Assembly: GCA_036346355.1 (NCBI GenBank)
Contig: CM070581.1
Location: 186,001 to 250,000 of the forward strand
Direction: 5' to 3'
From: Rhipidocladum racemiflorum
Lineage: Eukaryota > Streptophyta > Magnoliopsida > Poales > Poaceae
Length of the DNA stretch: 64,000 bases
Part shown: positions 43,622 to 55,096 of the stretch, in pieces
How the letters are laid out: the number at the start of each line of letters is the position of its first letter
Numbering within the stretch: position 1 is the first letter of the stretch
The notes under the pieces: model-generated
Database searches by the model: none
What the model was told of the DNA's origin: nothing
Seen by the model: the letters and a program-made list of their open reading frames with translations, nothing else
Program-made: the position numbers and the translations under genes

Positions 43622-44598
43622 TCTCGCCTCTTTTTCTCTCGGCAGAAGGGCCCGAGAGGTCATGCCGTCGAGTCCCTGCGAAAGCACACTCGGGTAAGCA
43701 GGGAGAAAAGCAAGGGAAGAAGAGTCAGAAAGATAGAGGCCGCCCAACCTACCAGGTTCGATGGATTCTACGCCGATAACGGCATGGGAACCTCGCCCAC
43801 TGCCTCGGTGTTGCCCACGCGGACGACCGCAGACACACGGGCAAAAAGCTCCGACCCCGGGAGCTCCGTCTCGGACGACCTCATGGGGTCGGACACTCCG
43901 GTGTACCTGAACATGGGGTGCACCCGATCCTTGAAGGGTTGGATGCGCCTCTCCATGAACGCGCGAACAACCACCTCGTCCGTCAAGCCCCGCGCCTTCA
44001 GACCATCGAGCCGCTCGAGGATTGCCTCCACCTTCCTTTTGTCTCTCGCGTTGGGACCCCAAATCCAGTGGGGACCCAACTCTGGCAGTCTGCCGGTGAA
44101 GACTGGGGCGCTGTTGCCAAGGTTCTGAATGTAGAACCATTCGGTATGCCACCCCCGGTTCGACGTCGGCAGCTTCACGTCGATGTAGCCCGCCTTGCGG
44201 CCGCCGCGCAGTTGGATGGCCCGGCCACCAAGGGGAGCGGCCACATCCGACGGTGACCGCGCGAAGAAGAAGTGCCTCCAGAGCCCCCAGTGGGGTTCGA
44301 TCCCCAAGAAGGTCTCGCACAGCGTGATGAAGATCGCGATGTGGAGGACGCCGTTCGGGTTCAAGTGGTGCACTTCCCCCCGGTAGAAGTGCAGCAACCC
44401 GCGGACGAACGGGTGGAGGGGGAGACCGAACCCGTGCTCGTAGAATGAGGCGAGCGCGACGATCTCCCCGGCGCCCGACGCGGGGGTTGCGGCACCTACC
44501 GGTACCCTCCACCCCGACTCATCCCTCGGGGGAAGGAACCCTTTCCTCTCCAGTCCGAGGATCCGGCCGGCTGGTGGCGAGCACGGAGGCCACGACAT
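43622..44598 (-). pseudogene. Antisense ORF of element B, N-terminal Transposase_28-like part
   Basis: The conserved domain named as a putative gypsy-type transposon protein (Pfam Transposase_28 as I know it) is clear: LASFYEHGFGLPLHPFVRGL, LHFYRGEVHHLNPNGVLHIA, IFITLCETFLGIEPHWGLWR, YIDVKLPTSNRGWHTEWFYI. The frame is open upstream to 44739, but a TATA box at 44725-44735 would put the RNA start near 44700, so the Met at 44598 (MSWPPCSPP) is the better start. The first exon probably ends near 43790; a CAG acceptor near 43680 begins a second exon, which runs into insertion C at 43622. The remainder is at 20491-22616. Its role in the element is unknown. Confidence 0.82.
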
Positions 44599-44724
44599 CA
44601 CCGAAACCGACGAGGAGACGAGGCAAAACGCGAGGAAGCAGGGAGCTTTTCTCTTCTTCTCTTCTGGTTTTTCCTTTTTGCAGAAAGCACGAGCGAGTGT
44701 GCCCCTCCACGCGCCTCCCTCGCC

Positions 44725-44735
44725 CTCTTTTATAG
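44725..44735 (-). promoter_or_regulatory. TATA box of the antisense gene in element B
   Basis: On the minus strand the sequence reads CTATAAAAGAG, a strong plant TATA box about 130 bp upstream of the Met at 44598. It suggests that the antisense gene has its own promoter inside the element and does not use the LTR. Confidence 0.7.
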
Positions 44736-44739
44736 GCAC

Positions 44740-44972
44740 TGGGCGGGAACGGACGCCTCTTCACGCCAACCGACGCCTCCTCACTCGAACCGACGCGTTC
44801 GCCGACCGTTCGGCTGCCACCTCGGTCGTTGCCCCGGTAACATGCCGCAATTCATTTAATTCCCACTGAGCATTAAACGCTCTGACAGGACAGCCGCCTC
44901 GCGCCGCACGCCACGCAGCTCCGCGGACTCCGCCAGGCATAACGGGCCAGCGCGCCCCGAAAAAAGGTATGA
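44740..44972. other. Element B sequence upstream of the antisense gene
   Basis: About 230 bp of GC-rich sequence between the antisense TATA box and the insertion site of D. No ORF or repeat of note; it would hold upstream promoter sequence if the antisense gene is expressed. Confidence 0.5.
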
Positions 44973-44977
44973 ACGGC

Positions 44978-46387
44978 TGAAAGGACCAACGATATCGCCT
45001 AGAGGGGGGGTGAATAGGCGGATTAAAAAATCGCAGCGGAAATAAAACTGGCCGAGCTGGTCAATCCGGAGTCTCTGGGTATTTGATCCGGAGTCTCCGG
45101 CTTGTCCGGAGTGTCCGGTCTTATGTCCGGACTCTCCGTTAGCCGCTCGGAGCGCAACTAAGACTACTCTAGCAAGCACAAAAAACCACTAGAAATAGAT
45201 AGCAAGAGCAACCTAGAACAATTGCTAGTAAGGATTTGAATTAAAGCTAAGCAAAGAGCTAGATCTAGCTTTACAAATACAAATCCAAACAAGCAAGACT
45301 AGGAAGTAAGAGTGAACGAGAGGGACACGAATTTTCACCGAAGTTCGGGTTCTTGAAGGGAACCCTACATCTCCGTTGAGGTGGCTCGGTCGCACTTGAG
45401 CCGGGGTCTCTTTCAACCCGCTTTCCTCTCGGTGTTGCACAAATGCACTCGCCGGCTTCACTTCTTGTCTCTTTCCTTTCGGAGGCGAGACTCGCCTTCA
45501 CAAACGACCGGGGCTCACCACACGCGTTGGTAGCTCCCGGTGACTCCTAGCTGTCTAGGAGACCTTCAACCTCCAAGAGTAATAACACCACGAAGAATCG
45601 CTTGGAGGATGAACTAGTGCTCAACAACTAGAAATGAATGCACCTAGCACTTTACTTCTTCCTCTCCTCACCAAAATAGATCAACAACCAAATCTAATGG
45701 TGGGAGGAAGTATGAGCTCTATTGAATGCTTGGAAGAGGTTAGGAGTGGCTTGAATGCTGCAATGAATGAGCTCAATCCAGTTCCTGGCCGTTGGGAGAG
45801 AGTGGGGGCTTTAAATAGTCAATTCAAAAACTAGCCGTTACTCTCGTTTTTGTACAGGCCGGAGTATCCGGACAAATAACCCGGAGACTCCGGGTTATCC
45901 GGAGACTCCGGACAAAATGTCCGGATACTCCGAACAAACTGGAACCCAAAGTGACCGTGGGGTCCAACCCGGAGACTCCGGACATATTGTCCGGATACTC
46001 CGGATTGAATCCGGACACTCCGGACAGAATGTCCGGACTCTCCGAGTTTAGGGGCTCGGTTTAAATTCCAGATTTTGGAAAATGCAAGTGTTTGTGTGCT
46101 AGTTTGAATGCAAGTTTTGATGTTGAGCACATGCACATTCTAAAATCAATTTTCCGTCGCATCCTCTTAATAGTACGGCTATCCTTAAGACTCAAAACAA
46201 TATAAAAATTACAAGTCTTCGTCTTGATGCCGTTTTCTCGAAATTTGACGCGCTTAGGACCGTTCAATCTTATTCCGAGCTTGATGTGATCTTGATAACT
46301 GCATTAATCTTAGTTGAAGCATTAGATCACATTAATTGTGTCATCATTAATCACCAAAATAAAATGAGGGGCCTAGATGCACTTTCA
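44978..46387 (-). mobile_element. Element D 3' LTR (left copy, 1410 bp)
   Basis: Matches 60240-61623 over its whole length. Most length differences lie in the TCCGGA arrays (45060-45140 and 45860-46050). A TATA-like TATTTAAAG (minus) lies at about 45812-45824. Short ORFs inside are not real. Confidence 0.95.
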
Positions 46388-46402
46388 ATCTCCCCCTTTT
46401 TG
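46388..46402 (-). other. Polypurine tract of element D
   Basis: On the minus strand AAAAAGGGGGAGAT immediately precedes TGAAAGTGC of the 3' LTR. Confidence 0.88.
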
Positions 46403-46813
46403 GTGAATTGATGACAACACAATTAACAGCAAATAAAATGATATGAAATTGACTTTAGCAATTCAAATAAAAGGTGGAGCTCCCCCTAAATGTGTGCATT
46501 AGAAGTATTGAGTGGAAACAAATGCACATATTTAACGAGAAATAACCGAGAGCTCCCCCTCAAACATTGCATCCGAGAATACATCACAATTAACTGAAAG
46601 TAATCCATGCATAAGATAAGCATAATGTCATTACATGGAAAAAGAGGAATAACAGAGTTCACGACAGCATGAAAAGCAATAATAGAAAGCAACACATAAC
46701 AAATCCACGAGCGACAGCAAAAACGCGACAACTAAACGACAACTAAACGACAACGCTAAAGATATCACTCCCCCTTTGGCATCAAGACACCAAAAGAGGG
46801 AGGACACGAGAAA

Positions 46814-48479
46814 TCACTCGTCGTCGCCCTCGTCGTTAGACGCTGAGTACTCGCTGCCGGGGTCATCTCCAGCGGCTGGCGGAGCAAAGGAGGTGATGCC
46901 GAAGAGCTGATCTGCAGAAGTGGCATCGCTACTCTCCTCGGAAGACCCGGAGGAGTCGCTGGGAGAGACTGCCTCGCCATTGTGGCGGCGGATGCTGCGA
47001 ATGTCCTGACCATTCTTCTTTATCTGCCTGCTCATCACCTTCTGCCTGGTGGAGATGTCACGCACGCATGTAAGACATGCTTCAACATCCTCTCGAGCAC
47101 GCTTACTCGGAACCTCGCCTGCCTGTAAGGGATGCCCGAAGGCACGTATGAGCCGGAGTGCACGTAGAACTCGAGGCGCGACTGCGTCGAGTCCTAGGAG
47201 CAGCGAGGACCAGGGGCGAGGAATACCGGAGCGATCGGAGGACGAACCTTGTAAGAAAGGTGCCTCGCCCCCGACAAACTTCGCACCAGCGATGAAGTGA
47301 TCAAAGCCATCACAAAAGGAGCGTGAATCGCACTGGCCATGTTGCTCTGCGCATTCTCGCCTCATCGCCTCCCGGATGAAGTTAACAATGTCAAATGGAT
47401 GAGTGCGCTCAACGAGGTGGTACAAAGAGTTCCTTCCATAGGAACTGATGGTAGAAGCATCTCCCTCCTTGGGCCAAAGAGTGACCTCAAAGCATCCTGT
47501 TGAGGACAAAGCAGTACATCCTTCGCACTTTGATGGTCCCCACTGTGAAACTCCTGGAAGTGTCATACAAGGACTCGATCTGCTCAGGAGTCAGAACCTT
47601 CTTCTCATGAAGCTTCGGACTGTCATTGTACCGAAGGCTGAGGACTCTAGCAAATCTCTTCTTGTTGGCCTTGTACCACACCCTATCTGTCATCCACCAA
47701 ATGGCATCCTCAGTCTTGTCAAAGTAGAGGGTGGCAAAGAACTGCATAACTGTCTCATTGTTCCAATCATACTTGAAGGACATGATGTCCTTGACCTCAT
47801 GCAGCTCACAGATCTCAAGAATCTGAGCGAAAACTGGATGCTCAGCAGCTGCCATGTACTCCCAGTCGATGGTCTTCATCCTGACCACTTGGTGCTCAAG
47901 AGGGTAGAGGATCGTCTCATAGTAGTCTGACTAAAACCGGTTCTAGAACCGGCGGTCCACATACTCATACTGATGGAAGTTGAGCGAATCTTTCTTTCTA
48001 TGCTCAACTATAGCCTTGCCCTTGCCAAAACCCGTCCTGTAGTCAATCACTCTCATGGGGTTAACTGACATGGGGTACCTCCACACAGGTTTGGCTTTGG
48101 CCAAGGGGCCAATGAAATGACCTGAAGCACGAAATTCCCTTCTCTTCTGATCCCTCAGCCTAGCATGAGTATCTGCAGGGTGCTCATCTGGATCAGGCTG
48201 AGGTAGAGGAGGAGACTGAGCCTGTGGCTGCGGCTGCGGAGACGGCTGAGCTTGAGGCTGGGAGGAAGATTGGACATGAGGCTGCGGACCAGATGACATC
48301 CCAATCCTCAGCGCACCCCTTCCCCTGGAGGTGGGCTGCTTTGCCACGGCGTGTCGCGGCCTCTTGGGCGCCGGACGAGCAGACGGAGAACTGGAGGGAC
48401 TGTCCGGAGACGGAGAGTCCCTAGGAAGATCACCACCACCAGCTGAAGACCCCTGAGAAGGATCCATCTGACCAGACAA
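46814..48479 (-). pseudogene. Additional sense ORF after pol in element D
   Basis: About 550 codons in the same direction as gag-pol, between RNase H and the 3' LTR. From 48479 it has a Ser/Pro/Gln-rich N-terminus (PQPHVQSSSQPQAQPSPQPQ). A folded-looking region follows (FRASGHFIGPLAKAKPVWRY, YDWNNETVMQFFATLYFDKT, AIWWMTDRVWYKANKKRFAR) and then an acidic tail (SASNDEGDDE). Two TAG stops at about 47945 and 47933 fit TGG and CAG codons after G-to-A or C-to-T change, and one frame change lies near 47520. The middle recalls a plant transposon-protein domain (Transposase_32-like, from memory). No signal peptide or membrane segment is obvious, so it is not a clear env-like gene. Confidence 0.65.
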
Positions 48480-48539
48480 AGCGAGGGAAAAAGATTAGCC
48501 GCGAGGCGACTTGAAATTTTGCGGTGAAAGAATTCTGGC

Positions 48540-49300
48540 CGAGACCCCTAACCCGGAGAGTCCGGATAAATTGTCCGGATACTCCGGATTAACCCGGAGA
48601 CTCCGGACATATTGTCCGGATACTCCGGACCAACCCAGAGACTCCGAACCAACAGTCCGGATACTCCGGATGCGCTAGGACGAGCGCACGGGCGGCCCAA
48701 ATTTTGGGGAATTCAATCCGCAAAAAGACAAGAAAAGAATCTAGATTGCCACAAGAATAGGAATGAAGTCTAGGGCACAATCTAGCAAAGAAGTTCGCGG
48801 GATTAGGGCACGAAAAGGGACTCACCTCAAGATGATTCGCAAACGAAGAACACGAGTGAGTAAAGAGCGAGATTCTCCGATCGTGAGGGCCACGACGAAA
48901 CAAGTGGCACCCTAGAAGAGATGTAGCACGAGGAGATGCCCTAAGAACCGCGAGAAAGAATCCAATCCCGTAAGGAAAAGGGTTAGGGCACCAAGATTCT
49001 TACCTAGATCTTCAATCCGAGGAAGAGGAAGGGTCCAATGTCCTTTGGAGATGAAGAGGAGGATGAGAATATGCCCTAGCCTTGAGAAGAGCACGGGAGA
49101 GGGAGAGGCGCACGGTGAGAATAGGAGAAGAAACAGAACCGCGCGGGATGGGGGGTTTAACCGTCCGCCCCAACCCGGAGACTCCGGACTCCAGTCCGGA
49201 TACTCCGGCCCAACCCGGACACTCCGGACTAAATGTCCGGAGACTCCGGGCTAACCCGGAGAGTCCGGATAGAAAACCGGATACTCCAGGTTCCCCAGCT
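48540..49300 (-). repeat. Spacer of element D with two TCCGGA-type arrays
   Basis: The region between RNase H and the extra ORF. Arrays of CCGGAGACTCCGGA and variants lie at about 48555-48670 and 49173-49290, with no convincing ORF between. The arrays resemble those in the LTRs of both C and D. Confidence 0.8.
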
Positions 49301-49543
49301 CGGTTAGGAGTGAGGGAATTCGCACGATGAATCAAGGAATTTGGCGGAACGAGAGGGAGAACGAGACCCTAAGATGTCAACTTGATATATGACCAGTGAA
49401 CAATCAATCAAACAGACTATGGTCACATAGCAAATGACAAGATCGTAGGATCAAGAGCCAAAAGCACAGAATAAATTCAAAGAAAAAGATGAATAAGTTT
49501 TTGAAATCCATTTTTCATTCACCAACCAATATGTGAGCACTTA

Positions 49544-51246
49544 TCAAGCCACGTTACGAGAATCTAGAATATTTAGACCACTTCTCAATTCACAGAACCT
49601 TTTCTCGTCAAGGGGCTTGGTGAAAATATCGGCTAATTGATCATTTGTACTCACATGTTGGATATCAATTTCGCCTTTGGTTGCGTGATCTCTTAGGAAA
49701 TGATGGCGAATATCTATGTGTTTTGTACGGGAGTGTTGAACGGGATTATTGGCAATTTTTATGGCACTCTCATTGTCACACAATAGTGGAACACTTTTGT
49801 AGGTTAGGCCATAATCACTCAAGGTTTGTCTCATCCAAAGTAGTTGAGCACAACAACTCCCTGCAGCTATGTATTCGGCTTCGGCAGTGGATAAGGCTAT
49901 GGAGTTTTGTTTCTTGGAAGACCACGAGACTAGAGACCTACCCAAGAATTGGCAAGTCCCCGAAGTACTCTTCCTATCCACTTTACAGCCGGCATAATCC
50001 GCATCGGAATAGCCAACCAATTCAAAGGAAGATCCTTTCGGATACCAAAGTCCAAAATGAGGAGTGTGCACTAAATATCTCAAGATTCTCTTAACGGCCA
50101 CCATGTGACACTCTTTTGGAGCGGCTTGAAAACGTGCACACATACAAACGCTAAGCATGATATCGGGCCTAGATGCACAAAGATAAAGGAGAGAACCGAT
50201 CATCGAGCGATATACCTTTTGGATGACCGGTTTACCTTCTTTGTCGATGTCTAGATGCCCATTGGCTTGCATAGGCGTCTTTATTGGCTTGGCGTCCTCC
50301 ATTCCAAATTTCTTGAGCATGTCCTTGATGTACTTGGTTTGACAGATGAAGGTTCCTTCCTTGAGTTGTTTGACTTGAAAGCCGAGGAAGAACTTCATTT
50401 CTCCCATCATGGACATCTCGAACCTTTTAGTCATAGTCTTGCTAAACTCTTTACACAAATGCTCATTAGTAGATCCAAATATGATGTCATCGACATATAT
50501 TTGGCATATAAATAAATCATTATCAATATGTTTAGTAAAGAGAGTAGGGTCGGTCTTTCCGACTACAAAACCTTGTCCTAGAAGGAAATCTCGTAAACAC
50601 TCGAACCAAGCCCTTGGTGCTTGCTTAAGTCCATAGAGGGCTTTGTGTAAGTAGTAGACGTGGTCCGGGTGTCTTGGATCTTCAAAGCCGGGTGGCTGCT
50701 CGACGTAGACCATCTCGGAGAGTGGTCCATTTAAGAAGGCGCTCTTCACGTCCATTTGATATAGCTTGAAATCATGGTGAGTAGCAAAGGCAAGTAATAT
50801 TCTAATAGATTCAAGCCTAGCTACTGGAGCATAAGTTTCACCGAAATCCAAACCTTCGATTTGAGTGTACCCTTGAGCAACCAATCGAGCTTTGTTCCTT
50901 ATCACGATTCCATTCTCATCTTGCATGTTCCGGAAGACCCATTTTGTGCCGATCACGTTTTGATTTGGTCTTTGGACAAGCTCCCAAACTTGATTTCTCT
51001 TGAAATTGTTGAGCTCCTCTTGCATGGCCATCACCCAATCTGAATCTTCAAGTGCTTCATCTACCTTAAGGGGTTCAAGAGAGGAAACAAACGAGTAAAA
51101 TTCACAAAAGTTTGCAACTCGAGATCGAGTAGATACTCCCTTGTTGATGTCTCCAAGAATGTTGTCGACTGGATGATCCCTTTGAATGTTTTGATGAACT
51201 CTTGGGTGAGGAACAGTTGAATCTGGAGCTTGAATGGGTTCTTCAT
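49544..51246 (-). CDS. Element D reverse transcriptase and RNase H (intact ORF)
   Basis: An open frame of 496 codons from the Met at 51034 to the stop at 49544. It continues upstream without a stop to the insertion joint at 51246, so the Met is internal to the polyprotein. RT motifs: [73 protein letters not shown] and the catalytic [13 protein letters not shown]. RNase H follows with [60 protein letters not shown] and the end [15 protein letters not shown]. All catalytic residues are present. It is the best preserved coding region of the window but is cut from its 5' part by solo LTR H. Confidence 0.9.
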
Positions 51247-54200
51247 TGTCGGGACCCGAATTTGCAAATCCGGACCCTCTGTGTATTCAGCACTAGTCCA
51301 GGAACGCGCTAGTGCACACAGTCTTAACATCGGTAAATATCACAATCATACCATTCGATAGTATCAAAGTACTTTATTTAAATAACCAAAGTGGTTACTT
51401 GACCTTATGGCCAAGTTACAAATATATGCCTCGCAAGGCGAAACTTATTCAGAGAAAAATAGTAGCAGCGGAAAATCAAATAAACTTCGTGGCGCCATCC
51501 AGTATACCACAGGCAACTGACTGGGCTCGCATCCCTAAGTAGACGGATCCTCTTGGAATTCCTCCTCCGAAGCTAGCGTAGTCTCCTCTTCAACTGGTAT
51601 TGTGTTGAGGCAAGGGTGAGTACTTGGTACTCAGCAAGTCATGCACAGAATGCAAGCTAATATACTATATGCATGGCTTGGTACAAAGGAACATTTCGAG
51701 TATATTTGCGATGTGACTTTTGACAAGTAATATAAGTAGATTCAAAGCGGTAGAAATAAGTAAAGCATAAATAACTTTTCAAGAAGTTTAATAAACATTT
51801 TCCCATCCTAAACCACATTTCCATCATCTTCATTATTAAACCAACCCAACTTTCAAATCCAAGTTATTTTCGTAAAGTCTAACCCTTGACTGTAATCCCC
51901 GAGCATTGTCCAAAGACTGGACTCGGCTATTTAAATAGATTCTACACTCTGCAGAGGTTATGCACTTTACCCACAAGATACAATCAAACACCACAAAGGC
52001 GAGTTCCCATAACAAAGCCTTTCTAAGCCTCAAACAACACAGGTGGTCCTCTCAGGTTCGTGCTCTACACCATCCCTTCCCTTAGCCAAGGCGAAGTATG
52101 GGACCAACACACCGTTAGATGGGTATCGGCCACAGCCACGATACGCTCCCGCACAATCACACAAAGCGGTGTAATTGACACCCGAGGCTTCACAAGTGAG
52201 TCCTTAGCGACTTAGTCAACTAGGGCCGTCCCATTCCAGCCATGTGGTTGCAAGTATGACCCAGTTCAAAGGCTTGCAAGGTTAAGTCCTTAGAGTGACC
52301 AGGGCAAGACTACCCGAAGAACCAAATCAACATTCCCAACGCCACAATCGGCCCACTGATTACTCTTGCCACATGCCCCGGCCGAAATCGTTTATCAAAC
52401 CCCAGTTGATTACCATGCACCACGTGCCATCAACATCACATGATACTTTTCCAAAACAGGTTCAATATATCATTAAGTCAATATTAGCATTTGATTGTCC
52501 AAAATCATGTCATGAGCACGTAGCAGGTCTAAGCAGTGTACTACATCAGTCTAAACCCATGTTGGCAATTTAATAATGTCCAACTAGTAATCCACAACTA
52601 GGGTGACAAAGGGTCATGGCAAATACTTAAATAATCAAGGTGTCATACAGCAAATTGGTACTTATCTAACCCCCATGTTTAAACCAAGTATTTTTCTAAT
52701 TGAACTAGCATGCAATAGTTTAAATCAAAATAGGTTTCAAAATAGGATCAACATGGTCAAAGCACAACTTGCCTTCAAAAAGTACTTGCTCTTGGTCTTG
52801 AGTTGGATCCTGAGTCAACACTTCTCCTTCGAATCCTTCCGGCACTTCAACGTCTACTCGTAAAGCGTGCAAATAGCAATACACAAATAAACAATAGGCA
52901 AAAACATCCCAAAACTCCAAATAAAATCCATAAACAGAGAGAATATAATTTTCTGGATTTTTAGAAACTGGAATCGTCAAATTCGGAGTTAAAACGCAAA
53001 AGTTATGATTATTTAAAGTTTAAATAATCAATTAAATAATATTACAGAGAAAAACTTTAGTCCAAAAATTAAATAAAATTTATATTTAAGTAGATCTTGA
53101 TTTTATACAAATTTAGAAATTTGAATCACTCAAATCGGAGTTGAAACGCAAAAGTTATAAGCGTTTGAAGTTTGAAACAAAATCTAAAATCTTTAATTCG
53201 AATTAATAAATCATTTTCTTTTTCGGAAATTAATTATTGCGTCAGCCTTGACACGTGGCAGCCTCTGATTGGCTGGCTGACGTCAGCCGGTCCATGGACT
53301 TGGTCCACGCTCGGCTCGGGTCCACGACTCCACGTGAGACTGACATGTGGGACCACTCGGGTGACGTCATCGCTGACGTCAGCGGGGACTCAGCCCACGG
53401 TGCTGACATGTGGGACCCACTGTGACGTCATGGGTGACGTCAGCGCTTGGCTGGGTCAGCCGCTGACATGCGGGCCCTCTGACACGCGGGCCCCGCGTGT
53501 CAGCGTCACACGCACGCGCGCGTGGACGGCGCTGACCGCGACGGTCAGTCTTCCCGACACGTGGCGCAATCTCGGCCGTTGATTTGAAATTCAACGGTCC
53601 CGATCGGATCTGATGACGCACGTTTGGGGTGAACGTGGTCAATCTAAACCGTTGGATCTAGATCCAACGGCTAGGATTGGATCTGGAAATCGCACGTGGT
53701 TCTTACCGTGGAACGACGTGGCGCAATCCGGGACGTCGGATCTTGATCGGACGGTCCACGGAGCTTCGCGAGGCAGCGATGGCGTCGGCGGCTTGCTGCG
53801 CCGGAACCGGGAAGACGACGTCGAACGGGCGTTAAGCGCGATCCGGTGAGATGAAGTATGAGCCCAGGTTCGCCTCGTCGCGGGGTTCGAATCGGCCCGC
53901 AGGCGGCGAGCACGGTAGTTTCGGCGAAGGTTGAAGAACTTCGCGGCGCTCTTTGGCTCCGGCGAAATTGCGGCGGCTCTAGGGTTTCCCTGTAGGCGTG
54001 GACTAGGGCAACGAGCTCAGCATGGAAAGGCGAACCTCGGGGGCAGCTCCATGCATTAAATAGCCCTGGAGTCCGTGTCCGAGACGGCGGCGACGGCGAA
54101 CGGAGTCCGCGGTGAATCCGGGCCGAGACGAAGACGTGGAGCCGCACGTGGCACGACCAACGCCACGATCGCGCGGCGTAACCGGGTTCGACTTCGGTCT

Positions 54201-54666
54201 CGACTAGAAGCGACGTGGCGCCAATCTGGCTGGATCTTAATCCAACGGTGGCGTAACTAGGGTTCATGGCGGGTTCGGCTCGACCACGTGGCTCGGGTCG
54301 GACTCGAACTCGAGTCTGACTCGGGCTCGGTCGGATGAACAGTACAAACCGACTCGGTTTGATTTTCCAGCGATTTAATATTTAAAATAATTCCCAGTAA
54401 TTCATTTAATTCATTAAAAAGAGCAAAAGACTCAGAAAAATTCCAGAAAAATTCTGGAAAATATTTTGGATCATTTTGGACTCAAATAAAATATTTCCAA
54501 CAAAATTTTATTTGCAAAATTAAATTCTTTAATTATTTCAAAATGGGATAAATTCAAATAAATTCCAAATAAATCCAAATAAATTCCAGAAAATTCCAAA
54601 AATTCACCAAAGTGCCAAATCACACATGAATTCAAGAAAAGCAAAATTTTGGGGTGTTACATTCAT
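51242..54666 (-). mobile_element. Solo LTR H (E family) with TSD TTCAT, inside element D pol
   Basis: The LTR is 51247-54661 (3415 bp), with TTCAT at 51242-51246 and again at 54662-54666. Ends are TGTCGGGACC and GGGGTGTTACA on the plus strand, the same as element E, and it lies in the same orientation. No internal region remains, so it formed by recombination between two LTRs. Five TGACGTCA palindromes lie at 53278, 53362, 53374, 53423 and 53435. The part 53400-54250 differs from E's LTRs more than the rest, so it belongs to a sister subfamily. It splits D pol between integrase and RT without changing the frame once it is ignored. Confidence 0.96.
53278..53442. promoter_or_regulatory. TGACGTCA cluster in solo LTR H
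   Basis: Five exact palindromes in 165 bp; two pairs each have a 12-bp spacing (53362/53374 and 53423/53435). They are candidate bZIP sites. On the minus strand they lie downstream of the presumed TATA, hence in transcribed R/U5 sequence. Confidence 0.6.
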
Positions 54667-55096
54667 CTTGGGATGCGTTGGAACCATCGTGAGCTTGAAT
54701 GGACGAGGAGGGAATATCACCTGAGCCTGACCCATCCGGAGACTCCGGTATTTGACCCGGAGACTCCGGACCAATCCGGATACTCCGGGTTTCAGGCCGG
54801 AGACTCCGGGTTGAGGTGCTCGGGTGAGATTCCAGATTTTGAGGTCTTACCTCCCCAATTGCCATTTTCTTGATAGCTTCACAAGGAGGTTCTTCCCTAT
54901 CAATCACAACACGATCAACTTGTTCTACTTGAGAACCGTTAGCCTCATCAAAAGTTACGTCACGCGAGATTTCAACAACACCGGTGGTATTGTTGAAAAC
55001 TCGGTACGCATAAGCATTAGTTCCATAACCAAGTAAGAAACCTTCATCTACTTTAGGAGCAAATTTAGAAGACTTAGCTCTTTTGTTGAGGATGTA
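54667..55096 (-). pseudogene. Element D polyprotein linker between integrase and RT
   Basis: Continues the integrase C-terminus (NKRAKSSKFAPKVDEGFLLG, YAYRVFNNTTGVVEISRDVT, phrases typical of Copia pol) after an in-frame TGA at 55095-55097. The linker that follows is low-complexity and includes a coding TCCGGA-type array, read as repeats of PESPG-like residues at about 54735-54815. It ends at solo LTR H. Confidence 0.8.

Noticed and set aside
44599..44739. Start of the antisense ORF at 44739
   Set aside because: The TATA box at 44725-44735 lies downstream of that Met, so the Met at 44598 is preferred.
46814..48479. Envelope-like gene in element D
   Set aside because: No signal peptide, no clear transmembrane segment and no glycoprotein-like Cys pattern visible; described only as an extra ORF.
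53172..54267. ORFs of 136 and 198 codons in solo LTR H
   Set aside because: They overlap on opposite strands in GC-rich LTR sequence and do not recur in E's LTRs.
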